Shown piece after piece: positions 25,431 to 35,048 of a DNA stretch of 64,000 bases. Origin of the DNA: an uncultured beta proteobacterium (GTDB lineage: Bacteria; Pseudomonadota; Gammaproteobacteria; Burkholderiales; Burkholderiaceae_C); the NCBI GenBank assembly GCA_903876735.1, contig CAIRAW010000043.1, positions 1 to 64,000 on the forward strand, written 5' to 3'. The position numbers and the translations under genes were made by a program. Under the pieces are notes generated by a model, which saw only the letters and a program-made list of their open reading frames with translations, did not search any database and was not told where the DNA came from. How positions within the stretch are numbered: position 1 is the stretch's first letter; each line of letters opens with the position of its first letter.

Positions 25431-26705
25431 ATGGCGGAGTCCCAAGTCATCCAGCAGCACCTGATCGACCCCGAGGTCTGCATTCGCTGCAATACCTGCG
25501 AGGCGATCTGCCCGGTCAAGGCGATCACGCATGACTCACGGAACTACGTGGTCGATGCGGCCAAGTGCGATCTGTGCATGGCTTGCATCGCGCCCTGCCC
25601 GACCGGTTCCATTGACAACTGGCGCAGCATGCCGCGCGCCAGTGCCTACACGGTCGAGGCACAGTTGCTGTGGGATGAGTTGCCGGTGGCACTGGAGCCC
25701 GAGCGCCTGGCCGAGTTGGGCGCAAGCGAAGTACCCGCCGCGCCGCTCACCCCCGCGCTGACAAATACACCTGAGGACGCAGCGCCTGAGCCAGTCTTGC
25801 AGGCATCAAGCTACGGCGCCAGCGTACCGCCCTGGTCGGCGGCGCACGCCTACACCAACCTCTATGGTCCGAAGGCGCAGCAGAAGTCGATCCGCGCCCG
25901 GGTCGCGGGAAATGTGCGCGTGACCGCACTCGGCCATGACTACGACACGCACCACATCGTGCTTGATTTCGGTGTCATGCCATTCCCGGTGCTCGAAGGC
26001 CAATCCATCGGTGTACTGCCGCCAGGCACCGATGACCAGGGCCGCGCCCACCATGCGCGCCAGTACTCGGTCGCCAGCGCGCGCAACGGTGAGCGAGCCG
26101 GCTATAACAACCTGGCGCTGACCGTCAAGCGCGTGTTGCAAGACCATCAGGGCCGGCCGGTGCGCGGTGTGGCATCGAACTACCTGTGCGATCTGCAGGT
26201 CGGCGCCAGCGTCGAGGTCATCGGGCCGTTTGGCGCAAGCTTTCTGATGCCGAACCACCCTCGTTCCAGCATCGTCATGATCTGCACCGGAACCGGCAGC
26301 GCGCCGATGCGCGCCATGACCGAATGGCGGCGTCGCTTGCACCAATCAGATAAATTCGTGGGTGGAAGGCTCATGTTATTTTTTGGCGCGCGCAGCCAGG
26401 AAGAACTGCCTTACTTCGGCCCGCTGCAAAAGCTGCCGCGCGATTTCATCGACATCAACTTTGCCTTCTCGCGCACACCTGGCCAGCCCAAGCGCTACGT
26501 GCAGGACCTGATGCGCGAGCGCGCCAGCGACCTGGGTCTTTTGCTGGCGGATCCGGACAGCTACTTCTATGTCTGCGGCCTCAAGAGCATGGAAGAAGGC
26601 GTGCTGCTGGCGCTGCGCGATGTGGCGCAGCAGGCGGGCCTGTCCTGGGAAGTTCTGGGCGCGGCGCTCAAGGCGCAGGGCCGGCTGCACCTGGAAACCT
26701 ATTGA
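25431..26705 (+). CDS. boxA: benzoyl-CoA 2,3-epoxidase, reductase subunit
   Basis: 424-residue NADPH-dependent reductase of the epoxidase. Two N-terminal [4Fe-4S] motifs ([32 protein letters not shown], residues about 18-65), a spacer, then an FNR-type flavin domain with [24 protein letters not shown] motif [13 protein letters not shown] and C-terminal [14 protein letters not shown]. It transfers electrons to BoxB. Last gene of the box operon; its 3' end overlaps the convergent radical SAM gene by 38 nt. The semialdehyde dehydrogenase boxD is not in the window. Confidence 0.92.
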   Translation: MAESQVIQQHLIDPEVCIRCNTCEAICPVKAITHDSRNYVVDAAKCDLCMACIAPCPTGSIDNWRSMPRASAYTVEAQLLWDELPVALEPERLAELGASEVPAAPLTPALTNTPEDAAPEPVLQASSYGASVPPWSAAHAYTNLYGPKAQQKSIRARVAGNVRVTALGHDYDTHHIVLDFGVMPFPVLEGQSIGVLPPGTDDQGRAHHARQYSVASARNGERAGYNNLALTVKRVLQDHQGRPVRGVASNYLCDLQVGASVEVIGPFGASFLMPNHPRSSIVMICTGTGSAPMRAMTEWRRRLHQSDKFVGGRLMLFFGARSQEELPYFGPLQKLPRDFIDINFAFSRTPGQPKRYVQDLMRERASDLGLLLADPDSYFYVCGLKSMEEGVLLALRDVAQQAGLSWEVLGAALKAQGRLHLETY

Positions 26706-27930
26706 CGCCCAGGCGGCGCGCCAGTTCAGCGCGCGCTGACGTGGCCTTGGCATAAAACTGCTTGAGGCCTGTGCACAGGTAGTTCAGGCCGGCCTCGCCG
26801 TCTGGTGTTCTGAGGAAGCGACTCTTGGGGCATTCACCCCAGCACAGATCAAGGTAGCTGCAGCTCCGACAGTACTGCGGTAGCGTATCGCTTTTGGCAT
26901 AGGCAAACTTCTTTTGCTGCTCCGAGAAAGCCAGGTCGCCCTCGTGCGTCTGCAGGATGTTGCCAAGCTTGTATTCGGGGTAGACAAAATGGTCGCAGCT
27001 GTAGAGGTCGCCGTTGTGCTCGAGCGCCAAAGCCTTGCCGCAGATCTGGCTGCTCACGCATTTTTGCGCACCGTGGCCAAACATCTGCGAGATGACGTTC
27101 TCGAACTGGTCGACGAAGACCTTGCCGTAGTCCCGGCGCAGCCACTCGTCCCAGATGCGGCCCAGAAAATAGCCCCAATCCTGCGCCGCCACCGACCAGT
27201 CGGTCACTGACGATTCAGCGCTGCCGGGCGCCGCGGTGCGAAAGTCCAGAGGCTCGACGCAGGGGATGAACTGGATGATGCGCGGGCGGACCTGGTCGCG
27301 CAGAAAGCGGTAGACATCGGTCGGGCGTTTCGCGTTTTTGCGGTTCACCACACACAGGGCGCCAAACGGGATCTGGTACTGGTGCAGCAGGGCCACTGCC
27401 GCCATCACGCGCTCGAAGGTCGGCGTGCCGCCCTTGCTGTAGCGGTATTCGTCGTGCAGGACGGCTGGCCCATCAATCGACAGGCCAACCAAAAAGTTGT
27501 TCTGCTTGAGAAAATTGCACCACGCATCGTCGAGCAGGATGCCATTGGTCTGCAAGTCGTTTTCAATCGCCTGCCCGGGTTTTCGGTAGCGCGTCTGCAA
27601 TTCGATCACGCGCACAAAGAAGTCCAGCCCCATCAGGGTTGGCTCGCCGCCCTGCCAGGAAAAAACCACTTCGGGCCCGCTGTGCGCTTCAATGTACTGG
27701 CGGATGTGCTGCTCCAGCAGGGCCTCGCTCATGCGCGACTTTTTCGGCTGGCGCAGCAGGTCTTCCTTGTGCAGATAAAAGCAGTAGGCGCAGTCCAGAT
27801 TGCACTGCGAGCCGCTCGGCTTCACCATGGCGTGAAAGCGGTAAAAGTCACCCTTGGGCAGACTCGGCAGTTTCAGGCTCGGCCCCTCGGCGGCGGCGGA
27901 GTGGATCGGAATAACAGCTTGTTGGCGCAT
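26668..27930 (-). CDS. anaerobic sulfatase-maturating enzyme (radical SAM/SPASM)
   Basis: 420-residue radical SAM enzyme expected to oxidise the active-site cysteine of sulfatases to formylglycine without oxygen. Core motif [10 protein letters not shown] (about residue 36), then [18 protein letters not shown], the SPASM cysteines [20 protein letters not shown] and YSCDH, and [19 protein letters not shown] near the end. ATG 27930 gives the usual N-terminus; the open frame upstream is arginine-rich and non-homologous. It ends the operon of sulfatase 1, its likely substrate. Convergent with boxA, overlapping 38 nt. Confidence 0.9.
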   Translation of the reverse strand: MRQQAVIPIHSAAAEGPSLKLPSLPKGDFYRFHAMVKPSGSQCNLDCAYCFYLHKEDLLRQPKKSRMSEALLEQHIRQYIEAHSGPEVVFSWQGGEPTLMGLDFFVRVIELQTRYRKPGQAIENDLQTNGILLDDAWCNFLKQNNFLVGLSIDGPAVLHDEYRYSKGGTPTFERVMAAVALLHQYQIPFGALCVVNRKNAKRPTDVYRFLRDQVRPRIIQFIPCVEPLDFRTAAPGSAESSVTDWSVAAQDWGYFLGRIWDEWLRRDYGKVFVDQFENVISQMFGHGAQKCVSSQICGKALALEHNGDLYSCDHFVYPEYKLGNILQTHEGDLAFSEQQKKFAYAKSDTLPQYCRSCSYLDLCWGECPKSRFLRTPDGEAGLNYLCTGLKQFYAKATSARAELARRLGVNRFPGAAGPAP

Positions 27931-27961
27931 CAGCGGTATTTGATCACGATGGCCGGATGCT

Positions 27962-29038
27962 TTAAAAGCGCCGGCCGGCCTTGATCTGTTTTGACCCCGC
28001 CGGCAGGCTGATGAAGTCGCCATCGGAACCGACCCGGATCGGCCCGTCGTAGAGTTGGGTCGCATCGCCCAGGAAAGCCTTTTCCAGACCAGGAATAGGC
28101 AAAGGCGGCGCGATGTGGTTGAGCAGCAGGTAGCCCACCTTGGCCTCAGCTGCGGTCTGTGCGGCCTGTTCCGGCGAGCTGTGGTAGTCGACGATGTCGG
28201 CAAACAGTTGTTTCAGATTCGTTCGCTGCGCCTGGGCCGCGGTTTCGCCCAGCATGGCCATCAGCGGCGCGGACAGGGCCTCGTGCACCAGCAAATCAAC
28301 GCCCATGGCTTCGCGCTGCACGGCGGCCGACCTCTTGGTGTCGCCGCTGAGCACCACGCTGCGCCCCTTGTAGGTGATGCGGTAACCGACCGCCGGGTGC
28401 ACCGGTGCGTGGTCGACCGAGAATGCTGCGATCTCCAACTCGCCATCCTTAAGCAGCACGACGCGGCCCGTTGCTTGCGTGACGAAGGGCAGGGCTTTGC
28501 CGCCGCTGCCAATCGATGGCATCACCGCTTCGCCATGGTGCGCCACGCGGTAATGCTGGTCCTGCGCGTAGGCCTGCCTGAAACCCGCAACAACCGCCTC
28601 AACTCCGGCCGGCCCAAAAACGGGAACCGGCATGGTATTGGACGCCGATACCCAGCGCTGCAGCATCAGTTCACCCAGGCCGTCGATGTGGTCGGAATGA
28701 AAATGCGTCAGAAAAATGGCTTCGATGCGGCCATGGTTGAAACCCATCTTGCCAATGTTGCGCGCGCTGCCAGCGCCGGCATCGAACACGAACAAGCGCT
28801 TGCCCGCCACCACCAGCGTGCACGGACCTGAACGCTGCTCATCGGGAAAGGGCGAGCCGGCGCCGCACAGGCCGACGTGCAAGCCATCGGGCAGTTCCAG
28901 CAGCGGATCGGCGGCCAGGTGCCGCGCCGCGACCCGCTTCACCAACGCCACGGCCAGCGGCGCGCGCAAGGCATAGGTGGCAACCGCGAGCACTGCAAGC
29001 AGCAGACCGACTGCCAACAGGAGGTTTCTTTTTTTCAT
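27962..29038 (-). CDS. membrane-anchored metallo-beta-lactamase-fold hydrolase
   Basis: 358 residues. A signal-anchor at 3-23 is followed by an MBL domain of the RNase Z/arylsulfatase-like group: FLTHFHSDHIDGLGEL (zinc motif HxHxDH), VAHHGE, SGDTKRSAAV, and late histidines in VDYHSS and LLNHIAPPLP. Likely faces the periplasm. Lying between a sulfatase and its maturase, it may hydrolyse a sulfate ester, lactone or phosphodiester; a sulfatase role is context-based only. 31 nt upstream of the maturase gene, 49 nt after the propeller gene. Confidence 0.8.
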   Translation of the reverse strand: MKKRNLLLAVGLLLAVLAVATYALRAPLAVALVKRVAARHLAADPLLELPDGLHVGLCGAGSPFPDEQRSGPCTLVVAGKRLFVFDAGAGSARNIGKMGFNHGRIEAIFLTHFHSDHIDGLGELMLQRWVSASNTMPVPVFGPAGVEAVVAGFRQAYAQDQHYRVAHHGEAVMPSIGSGGKALPFVTQATGRVVLLKDGELEIAAFSVDHAPVHPAVGYRITYKGRSVVLSGDTKRSAAVQREAMGVDLLVHEALSAPLMAMLGETAAQAQRTNLKQLFADIVDYHSSPEQAAQTAAEAKVGYLLLNHIAPPLPIPGLEKAFLGDATQLYDGPIRVGSDGDFISLPAGSKQIKAGRRF

Positions 29039-29087
29039 TTCATTCCTTTGCTTCTCTCGCCTTGCTTCAAATATGTCGGCGCAACGC

Positions 29088-30341
29088 TCACGCCACGAAA
29101 ACCCGTGTCAGCCGGTCCATCGAGGACCAGTAAAAATCGCGGCCCCAGCCCGGGCTCGGAAACACCACGCCCTGCATGAGCCCGCCGCAGCGCACGCGAG
29201 CCAGTTCGGCGCCGGACTCGACCGCCAGCAGCACCACCTCCTCGCCACCCCGGCGGTAATCGTTGATGACCAGCTCGCCGGTCTGCGGGTACAAGAGCAT
29301 GTGGCTGGCGCAGCCGAAGGCGCTCCTGTGCCACAAGGGCGTCAAGCGCTTTGCCGCGTCGTCATAGCGCCAGGCTTGCAGGTGACGATTCGCGGAGTCG
29401 TAGCCGATCACGATGCTGCGTTGCAGGTCGATCAACGGCGGATTGGTGATGCTGCCGCCGGCCAGCCCGCAGACGTCGAGCGTCTGATGGTCTGTGGCGT
29501 CGTGCAGCGAGACCCGGATCAGCCGGTTCGGTGACGCGTTGACGCCATTGCCAATCATCTTGATGGCGTAACTGTGTTTGCCGTTGTCCATGAACCAGGC
29601 GTTACGCCCGTCCAGCACCACGTCCCAGCCATAGCTCTGCTGGCGCTGGCCGATGTAGTCAAAACGCCAGTCGGCGTCCAACACCAGCGCAGCACAGCCA
29701 TCGCGCCAGTGGTAGCGAAAGATGCTGCGCACGCCCACCACGTAAACCGTGTTGCCGCTGGCGCTCAGGCGCGCGATCGAGGGCTCTGCACACACGGTGT
29801 CGGCGCAAACTGGCTGCAGCGTCCCGGCATCGATCACGCTCAGCTGTGCCGGGGTTTTCTCTGACAGATTCTTGGTGACGATCAGACCGTTGTCGAGAAT
29901 GACAAAGGAGTTGTAGGGCTCATCCAGCGGCAACTTCAACTGGCCCTTTGGCTGGCAGGAACGATCGAGGCGGTGCAGGTAACGGCCATAGACCACGTAG
30001 ATGTCGCCATTGCGGTGCAGCGCCATGCCACCGGGCCACATCGGCCCGCCGGCCAGACGCGGCGAGCGCTCCATCGTCTTCAGGGTCTGCGGGTCAATGC
30101 GCTCGACGCGGGCTGTCGTCGGCAATCCCAGTCTGGCGCGCAGCACGGAGTGCGTGAGCAGATAGACCTCACCCGGCGCGCCCAGCAGCGTCATGGTCGA
30201 CATCCAGGTTCTCCGGCTGACGTGGCGCAGTTTCTCGGTTGCGCGCAGACCCAGCGCGTTGCCACCACGCGGCAACTGCAAACGCTGCGCTCCACCATCT
30301 TCACCCGGCCACGGTGTGGCCAGGTAGCCCGTCTGACTCAT
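29088..30341 (-). CDS. putative beta-propeller protein of the sulfatase operon
   Basis: 417 residues with repeated strand-rich units (VERIDPQTLKTMERSPRLAG, GGMALHRNGDIYVVYGRYLH, SFVILDNGLIVTKNLSEK, AWRYDDAAKRLTPLWHRS) resembling a PQQ/SMP-30-like propeller. No signal peptide is obvious with ATG 30341, so either the protein is cytoplasmic or the start is misjudged. Four cysteines cluster in the middle (VCADTVCAE and CGLAGG). The start overlaps the sulfatase stop by 4 nt (ATGA). Function unknown; binding or hydrolysing the sulfatase substrate is a guess. Confidence 0.65.
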   Translation of the reverse strand: MSQTGYLATPWPGEDGGAQRLQLPRGGNALGLRATEKLRHVSRRTWMSTMTLLGAPGEVYLLTHSVLRARLGLPTTARVERIDPQTLKTMERSPRLAGGPMWPGGMALHRNGDIYVVYGRYLHRLDRSCQPKGQLKLPLDEPYNSFVILDNGLIVTKNLSEKTPAQLSVIDAGTLQPVCADTVCAEPSIARLSASGNTVYVVGVRSIFRYHWRDGCAALVLDADWRFDYIGQRQQSYGWDVVLDGRNAWFMDNGKHSYAIKMIGNGVNASPNRLIRVSLHDATDHQTLDVCGLAGGSITNPPLIDLQRSIVIGYDSANRHLQAWRYDDAAKRLTPLWHRSAFGCASHMLLYPQTGELVINDYRRGGEEVVLLAVESGAELARVRCGGLMQGVVFPSPGWGRDFYWSSMDRLTRVFVA

Positions 30342-32098
30342 GCGCGCCTGTTCCACCGGCGCCGGTGCGCCAGGCCGAGGCCTGCGATCAGCAACGCCAG
30401 AACCATCAACACCGGCTTGCGGTACGCTGGGATCCAATAATTGACAAAGCTGTTGATCAGCACCTGGCGCGTCGGGCTGTAGCCATCGGGCATGTTCAGC
30501 ACACCGTGCGACTGGGCATAAGCCGCGTAGTCGCGCTGCATGGACTGAAAGATTTCCGGCATCTGGCGCTGCAAATCAAGGGTCTCGCCCGGGTCGGTGC
30601 GCAGGTCATACAAATGCCACTGGCCGTCACCGACCGGTGCCATGTTCTGCACCAGTTTGAGATCGCCCTTGAACAGCGCCAGGTTGCCCGACAACTCATA
30701 GCCAATCGCCTCATCCGCCGGGTGCACCTGCTGCGCTTGGCCCGTAAGCACCGGCATCAGACTGCGGCCCATCATGGCTTCGATCGGCTCACCCTTGTAG
30801 CTGCTGCCGGGGTGCGCGATGCCGGCCAGCTCCAGCAGCGTGGGCGCAATGTCGGTCACGTGGGTCAGGCTGCCCTGAACCTGGTTTTGAGCAGCGCCGG
30901 GAATGCCTGAGATGATCAGCGGCGTGCGGATGCCGCCCTCGCCGGCATAGAACTTGTAACCGCTCAGCGGCGAAGCCGCCGCGCTGGCCCAGCTCGGCCC
31001 CATGATGGTGTAGGCGCCCTTGTCGCCGAGTTTCTCCAGGGCCTGCGAGTACTGTGTCCAGAGCCAGGGCTGGGCGTCGGCGTAGTCCGAGCCTTCGGGT
31101 CCGTTGTCGGAGAGGAAGACGAACACCGTGTTGTCGTACTCGCCGCTCTGTTTCAGGTGCGCGATCAAACGGCCAACGTGGTAGTCCATGGCCTCGGCCA
31201 TCGCGGCGTAAACCTCCATGCGCCGTTCCTGGTACTGCTTGTCGCCGGGACTCAGGGCCTCCCAGTTCGCCGTGCTGGCCATGGTCGCCAGCGGCGTGTC
31301 CTTCGCAATCAGACCCAGCGCAGCCGCCTTATCGCGCCGGGCCTGACGCAGTGCGGTCCAGCCGTCCTTGTAGCGCCCCTTGTACTTGTCGATAAAAGCG
31401 CGCGGCGCCTGCAGCGGCACATGGTTGGCCTGGAATCCGACGTAGGCGAAAAACGGCTTGCCGCTGCCAGCGCCGTCGCGCAGGTACTCAATCGCCTTGT
31501 CAACAAAAAATTCTGACGAGTAGTAGTCGGCCGGCATGGCCGCGGGCTTGCCGTCCTCGAACCAGCTGACCTTGTCGGTATGCGGCAGGTAACGCTGGTG
31601 CGGCTCCCAGTTGTCGGAACCGGTATCGCCCTGGATCAGAGATCGGTCAAAGCCGCGCCGGTTGGGCAGGTTGTGCGGTTCGGTTCCCACGTTCCACTTG
31701 CCCGCGATCGATGTACGGTAGCCGCTGTCCTGCAGCAGATTGGCAACCGTCACCACGCGCGTGTTGAGCGAGCCCAGGTAGCCCGGTTTGCCCAAGTGCG
31801 CCTGCGGCATGGTTTCGATCAGGTTGCCAACGCCGTTGCGGTGGTTGTCGACGCCGGTCAGCAGCATGGAGCGCGTCGGCGCGCAGGATGCAGCCACGTG
31901 GAAATTCGAGAAACGCACGCCCTGTTGCGCCAGGGCGTCGATGTTGGGTGTGGCGATCTCGCCGCCAAAGGCGCCGACATCGGTAAAGCCCCAGTCATCG
32001 GCCACAAGCACCACGATGTTGGGTCGCGCCGGCGTGGCGGAAAGTGCCGCCACGCTCGTCGTCAAACCGATTGCCAGAATCAGAGCCCGGTATTTCAT
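30338..32098 (-). CDS. type I (formylglycine) sulfatase, secreted, Cys-type
   Basis: 586-residue arylsulfatase-family enzyme. Signal peptide residues 1-21; metal aspartates in VLVADDWGF (D34, D35); maturation motif C72-A-P-T-R, i.e. C-x-P-x-R. Later VFLSDNGPEGSDYADAQPW and SWASAAASPLSGYKFYAGEG complete the active site. A C-terminal hydrophobic helix followed by arginines (about 562-586) probably anchors it in the membrane facing the periplasm. A maturase is encoded in the same operon. The substrate is unknown; the surrounding beta-oxidation genes suggest a sulfated hydrophobic compound. ATG 32098 follows the small membrane gene by 10 nt. Confidence 0.88.
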   Translation of the reverse strand: MKYRALILAIGLTTSVAALSATPARPNIVVLVADDWGFTDVGAFGGEIATPNIDALAQQGVRFSNFHVAASCAPTRSMLLTGVDNHRNGVGNLIETMPQAHLGKPGYLGSLNTRVVTVANLLQDSGYRTSIAGKWNVGTEPHNLPNRRGFDRSLIQGDTGSDNWEPHQRYLPHTDKVSWFEDGKPAAMPADYYSSEFFVDKAIEYLRDGAGSGKPFFAYVGFQANHVPLQAPRAFIDKYKGRYKDGWTALRQARRDKAAALGLIAKDTPLATMASTANWEALSPGDKQYQERRMEVYAAMAEAMDYHVGRLIAHLKQSGEYDNTVFVFLSDNGPEGSDYADAQPWLWTQYSQALEKLGDKGAYTIMGPSWASAAASPLSGYKFYAGEGGIRTPLIISGIPGAAQNQVQGSLTHVTDIAPTLLELAGIAHPGSSYKGEPIEAMMGRSLMPVLTGQAQQVHPADEAIGYELSGNLALFKGDLKLVQNMAPVGDGQWHLYDLRTDPGETLDLQRQMPEIFQSMQRDYAAYAQSHGVLNMPDGYSPTRQVLINSFVNYWIPAYRKPVLMVLALLIAGLGLAHRRRWNRRA

Positions 32099-32108
32099 TG
32101 CCAAAGCC

Positions 32109-32375
32109 TCATGCCTGCTTGCTGCCCTGCGCCTTGGCCAGCGGCCTCCAGTGCAGCAGGCCAAAGAGTAGCGTCAGCAGCACGCTGACCAGCAGCGCTC
32201 CGCGGTACTTGCGCACGTGCTTGAACATGAAAACGACTTCGAGCGCATGCAGGATCAGCAGCACGGCCGCGACGTTTTGCATCCTGCTCGCGAGCTCGCT
32301 ACTGAGCAGGCCCGCCAATCCGGCCAGCGCCAGCGCATAAGCGGCCAGACAGCCGATCTTCAAAATCAAGAACAT
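32109..32375 (-). CDS. small membrane protein (DUF1145-like)
   Basis: 88 residues with three hydrophobic helices (ILKIGCLAAYALALAGLAGL, MQNVAAVLLILHALEVVFMF, LLVSVLLTLLFGLLHW) and the basic segment KHVRKYRG. The pattern resembles the DUF1145/YhhL group. ATG 32375 overlaps the upstream stop by one base (TGATG); a TTG one codon earlier is also possible. Embedded in the sulfatase operon, function unknown. Confidence 0.65.
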   Translation of the reverse strand: MFLILKIGCLAAYALALAGLAGLLSSELASRMQNVAAVLLILHALEVVFMFKHVRKYRGALLVSVLLTLLFGLLHWRPLAKAQGSKQA

Positions 32376-33661
32376 CAAACCGCTCCCTTCAACAATTCTT
32401 CTTCAATCGCCCACAAGCGGTCCTGCCCCCAGACCGCCACATCACGCACCCGAAACGAAGGCACGCCCCAGAGCCCGAGCCCGAACAACTCGGCGCGGTT
32501 CTGCTCTGCCACCACGCGCCAGGCTTCATCCTTCAAGGCCATGCGGGCCGCTTCCCAGTCCAGCCCGGCGCGCTCGGCAATGGTGCGCAAGCCGCGCTCG
32601 CTGCCGGCATCAATGCCCTCGGCCCAGACACCGTGCATGAAGGACAGCACATAGTCCTGCGCCTTGCCCACGCTTTGCGCCAGAGGTATCAGGGCCAACC
32701 CGCGCTCCGCCGGGCGACCGACCGGGTCGTTCAAGCGGCCAAAAGGGATGCCCCGCAAGAAAGCTTCGCGCGCCGCATCCGTGCTGATGTAGCTGCGCTT
32801 CTCGGATGGCACGGGCAAGCCGCGCATCACCATCGGCAGCACATAGCGCAGCCGCACGGGTGCGCCGGTGCGCCGGCCCAACTCAAAAACCCGTTTCGCC
32901 ACGATGGCCGAATACGGACTGCGCAGCGAAAAATAAAAGTCGATAGGCGCAGGGTCGCTCATTGCCTGCGCTGTTTGCAGATCCGCCTCAGGCGGGAACA
33001 TCAGGTCCGCGACGCCGCTCCTGTGTGCGCCGAGTTGCTGCAGGCGCTGCTCCAGATGGTGCAGGCGGTCAATACCCCAGTACCACTCTCCCGCGTAGAA
33101 GAAGGTGGCACCCAGGTAATGCCCGAGGCGCTGGCGCAAGGCGTCCGCTGCGCGCTGGTGCACCAGGATGAGCGCCGGCGACGGCGGCTCAAAAGGCGCA
33201 GCATTGAGTGTGCCGTTCCAGAGCGCGGCCGACAACACGCCCGCTACCGCGACAAAGCTGCCGTCCTCGGCCGCCGCCACCAGACGCGCTGTCACGCGCT
33301 GCACGGCCTGCGGCGCCGGCTGTCTGCACTTGTCGTGAAATTCCAGGCCCCAGTGCCCTGCCAGCAACTGCGCATCGCGCCGGCTGTAGGCAATCAGCTT
33401 CTCGCGCTCGGGCGCTGCGCTGTCCGGGGGTGGGCCCACCACATGGGCGGCAATATCGATGTCGTAACGCGACTGCAGACGGGGCAAGACCGAGGCCGTG
33501 AGCGCACTGTAGGGGTCGTCGACCTGGTGAAAGTAATGCAACAAATGGCGCGCGCCGGACCGCACCCGGAGCTGCTCGGCCTTGGCGCGTCTTTCAAGCA
33601 GGCGCTGTCTGGAAAGAAGACGCTGGCTGATGACCGGCATCAGCCAGCTCTTGATCGACAT
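32375..33661 (-). CDS. tandem DsbA-fold protein (2-hydroxychromene-2-carboxylate isomerase / GST-kappa-like)
   Basis: 428 residues made of two thioredoxin-like DsbA-fold halves. The first has HYFHQVDDPYSALTASVLPR (about residue 40). The second begins DFYFSLRSPYSAIVAKRVFE (about residue 220) and ends with the family signature FGLGLWGVPSFRV near the C-terminus. HCCA isomerases have a single such domain of about 200 aa and use glutathione, so this is a duplication/fusion. A glutathione-dependent isomerisation or transfer is possible. Begins 16 nt after the outer-membrane protein gene. Confidence 0.75.
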   Translation of the reverse strand: MSIKSWLMPVISQRLLSRQRLLERRAKAEQLRVRSGARHLLHYFHQVDDPYSALTASVLPRLQSRYDIDIAAHVVGPPPDSAAPEREKLIAYSRRDAQLLAGHWGLEFHDKCRQPAPQAVQRVTARLVAAAEDGSFVAVAGVLSAALWNGTLNAAPFEPPSPALILVHQRAADALRQRLGHYLGATFFYAGEWYWGIDRLHHLEQRLQQLGAHRSGVADLMFPPEADLQTAQAMSDPAPIDFYFSLRSPYSAIVAKRVFELGRRTGAPVRLRYVLPMVMRGLPVPSEKRSYISTDAAREAFLRGIPFGRLNDPVGRPAERGLALIPLAQSVGKAQDYVLSFMHGVWAEGIDAGSERGLRTIAERAGLDWEAARMALKDEAWRVVAEQNRAELFGLGLWGVPSFRVRDVAVWGQDRLWAIEEELLKGAV

Positions 33662-33677
33662 TGATCCGGTCCGCTGC

Positions 33678-34856
33678 CTACCAGGCTTTGACGAAGCGCA
33701 ACTGCAGCGACTGGACCACAATCGCATTGCGGGCGCCGAAGTTGTCGCTGTACTGCAGATTGAAGCCGGCGTCCTTGCCCGGGAGCTTGTACGAAAGGAA
33801 GGGGCCGATGCCGTAGCTGCGATAGCGGTTGCCATCTGCCAGCGGCGTCACCGCCCGGATGTCATCGGTCACCTGCTGGGTCAGGAGCAGGTTGCTGCCA
33901 AAGGCCCAATCACCCATGACCTTGACGATGCCGATTTCACCGTACAGAAAATTGCCGCTGCGGTAGTCGGTCTCCTTGTTGGTGGTATTGATGCCGAAAG
34001 ACAGTCGCCCCGCCACGGTGACGCCGGCATCCCAGGCCGCATCGGTGTGATTGGGATTGAGCGCGTAGGTCACGGCAACGCCCGGGCGCAGGGTGTAGAA
34101 ATTGCCAAAGCCAGGGTTGGGGCCGCGATCCTTGTCGTAGACGCCGGTCGGCACAAACAGGGAGACACCAGCGGCCACTTTGAGGCGATCCTTGTGGCGT
34201 ATCCAGACCATTGACAGTTCGGTGTCGCCAATGCCGGAGACTTCGGCGTTTTGGCTCGCAGCCATGGCAGCGATGCCGGCTTGAACCGCTGCGTTGGTTG
34301 CCGCCGCCACCGCGGCAATCGCACCGCGCGCTGGGGCGGGCAGAGCCGCAGGCGGCGTTGGCGACACCGTGCCGGCAGCCTGCACCGCGACAAAGCTGCG
34401 GCTCTGTTTGATCAGGGGAACATTGATGGCGAATGCCAGATGTCCATCCCCATACAGGCCCTCGCTGAGGTAGCCACCGACCAGATTCAATTGCGTCTGC
34501 TTCTGGTTGAAGTCGATGGTGCCGACCGGCACATTGAGGGTGTACGTTCCGTTCGGTATGGCGCCGCCGGTGGGTGTGCCCGTGGCCAAGGGAACGGCTC
34601 GCCCGGCAACGCCAAGCGCATCACCGTTGCCATCAACCACCTTGTAGATATTCAGGTAGCTCAGGCTGGCGGTGCCGAACAAGCCGGGGTTGTCGGCCGA
34701 CGCCGCGATCTCGCCGCCAAAGGCGCCAACCGGCGACTGGCGCAACTTGGAGCTTTCAGCTGCCTGCGCGTTCATGCCAACGGCGATCAGCGCCAGGCAT
34801 GAAGCAACTTTGAATTTCCCGAGGCCGGGGGCGCTGCGATGGACTGTTTTCTTCAT
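33678..34856 (-). CDS. outer-membrane transporter of the phenol-degradation MetA-pathway (SphA-like) family
   Basis: 392-residue protein with a signal peptide (residues 1-33, cleavage near NAQA). Repeated amphipathic strands (LSMVWIRHKDRLKVAAGVSL, FGINTTNKETDYRSGNFLYG) and a terminal aromatic strand (QLRFVKAW) indicate a beta barrel. An alanine-rich loop (about residues 180-215) is unusual. This family is linked to uptake of hydrophobic aromatics. First gene of the sulfatase operon, divergent from a TetR regulator whose presumed operator lies between. GGAG precedes ATG 34856. Confidence 0.82.
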   Translation of the reverse strand: MKKTVHRSAPGLGKFKVASCLALIAVGMNAQAAESSKLRQSPVGAFGGEIAASADNPGLFGTASLSYLNIYKVVDGNGDALGVAGRAVPLATGTPTGGAIPNGTYTLNVPVGTIDFNQKQTQLNLVGGYLSEGLYGDGHLAFAINVPLIKQSRSFVAVQAAGTVSPTPPAALPAPARGAIAAVAAATNAAVQAGIAAMAASQNAEVSGIGDTELSMVWIRHKDRLKVAAGVSLFVPTGVYDKDRGPNPGFGNFYTLRPGVAVTYALNPNHTDAAWDAGVTVAGRLSFGINTTNKETDYRSGNFLYGEIGIVKVMGDWAFGSNLLLTQQVTDDIRAVTPLADGNRYRSYGIGPFLSYKLPGKDAGFNLQYSDNFGARNAIVVQSLQLRFVKAW

Positions 34857-35048
34857 GGGAGGTCTCCGATTTTTTGTGGGCAGGAAGGCAATTCGCAAAG
34901 TATTTTCAACACAGTGTTTACCCTGTGTTCCATACATCTATGTATGGACGAGTTAATATAGCATCCGCATCCAACTATGGGGTCGGGGTTTTCACTAGGT
35001 GAGGCAGCGACACCGGAAAGAAATGAGAAGACAACGGAGAGACAAGGC
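34857..35048. promoter_or_regulatory. divergent control region of the sulfatase operon and tetR
   Basis: 192 nt, AT-rich. The key elements are two abutting palindromes at 34908-34947 (listed separately). TTAATA (34953-34958) and GTTTAC/TATTTT around 34900-34920 could be promoter hexamers, but spacing does not single out one promoter by eye. Confidence 0.5.
34908..34947. promoter_or_regulatory. two adjacent palindromes, likely TetR-family operator
   Basis: AACACAG (34908-34914) pairs with CTGTGTT (34923-34929) across 8 nt. CCATACAT (34930-34937) pairs with ATGTATGG (34940-34947) across 2 nt. Both are perfect and lie back to back between the divergent genes, the usual place for a TetR-family repressor to control itself and its neighbour. 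Confidence 0.65.

Noticed and set aside
27931..28203. Extended N-terminus of the sulfatase maturase
   Set aside because: The extra residues are Arg/Ser-rich, antisense-like to the MBL gene and absent from the family.
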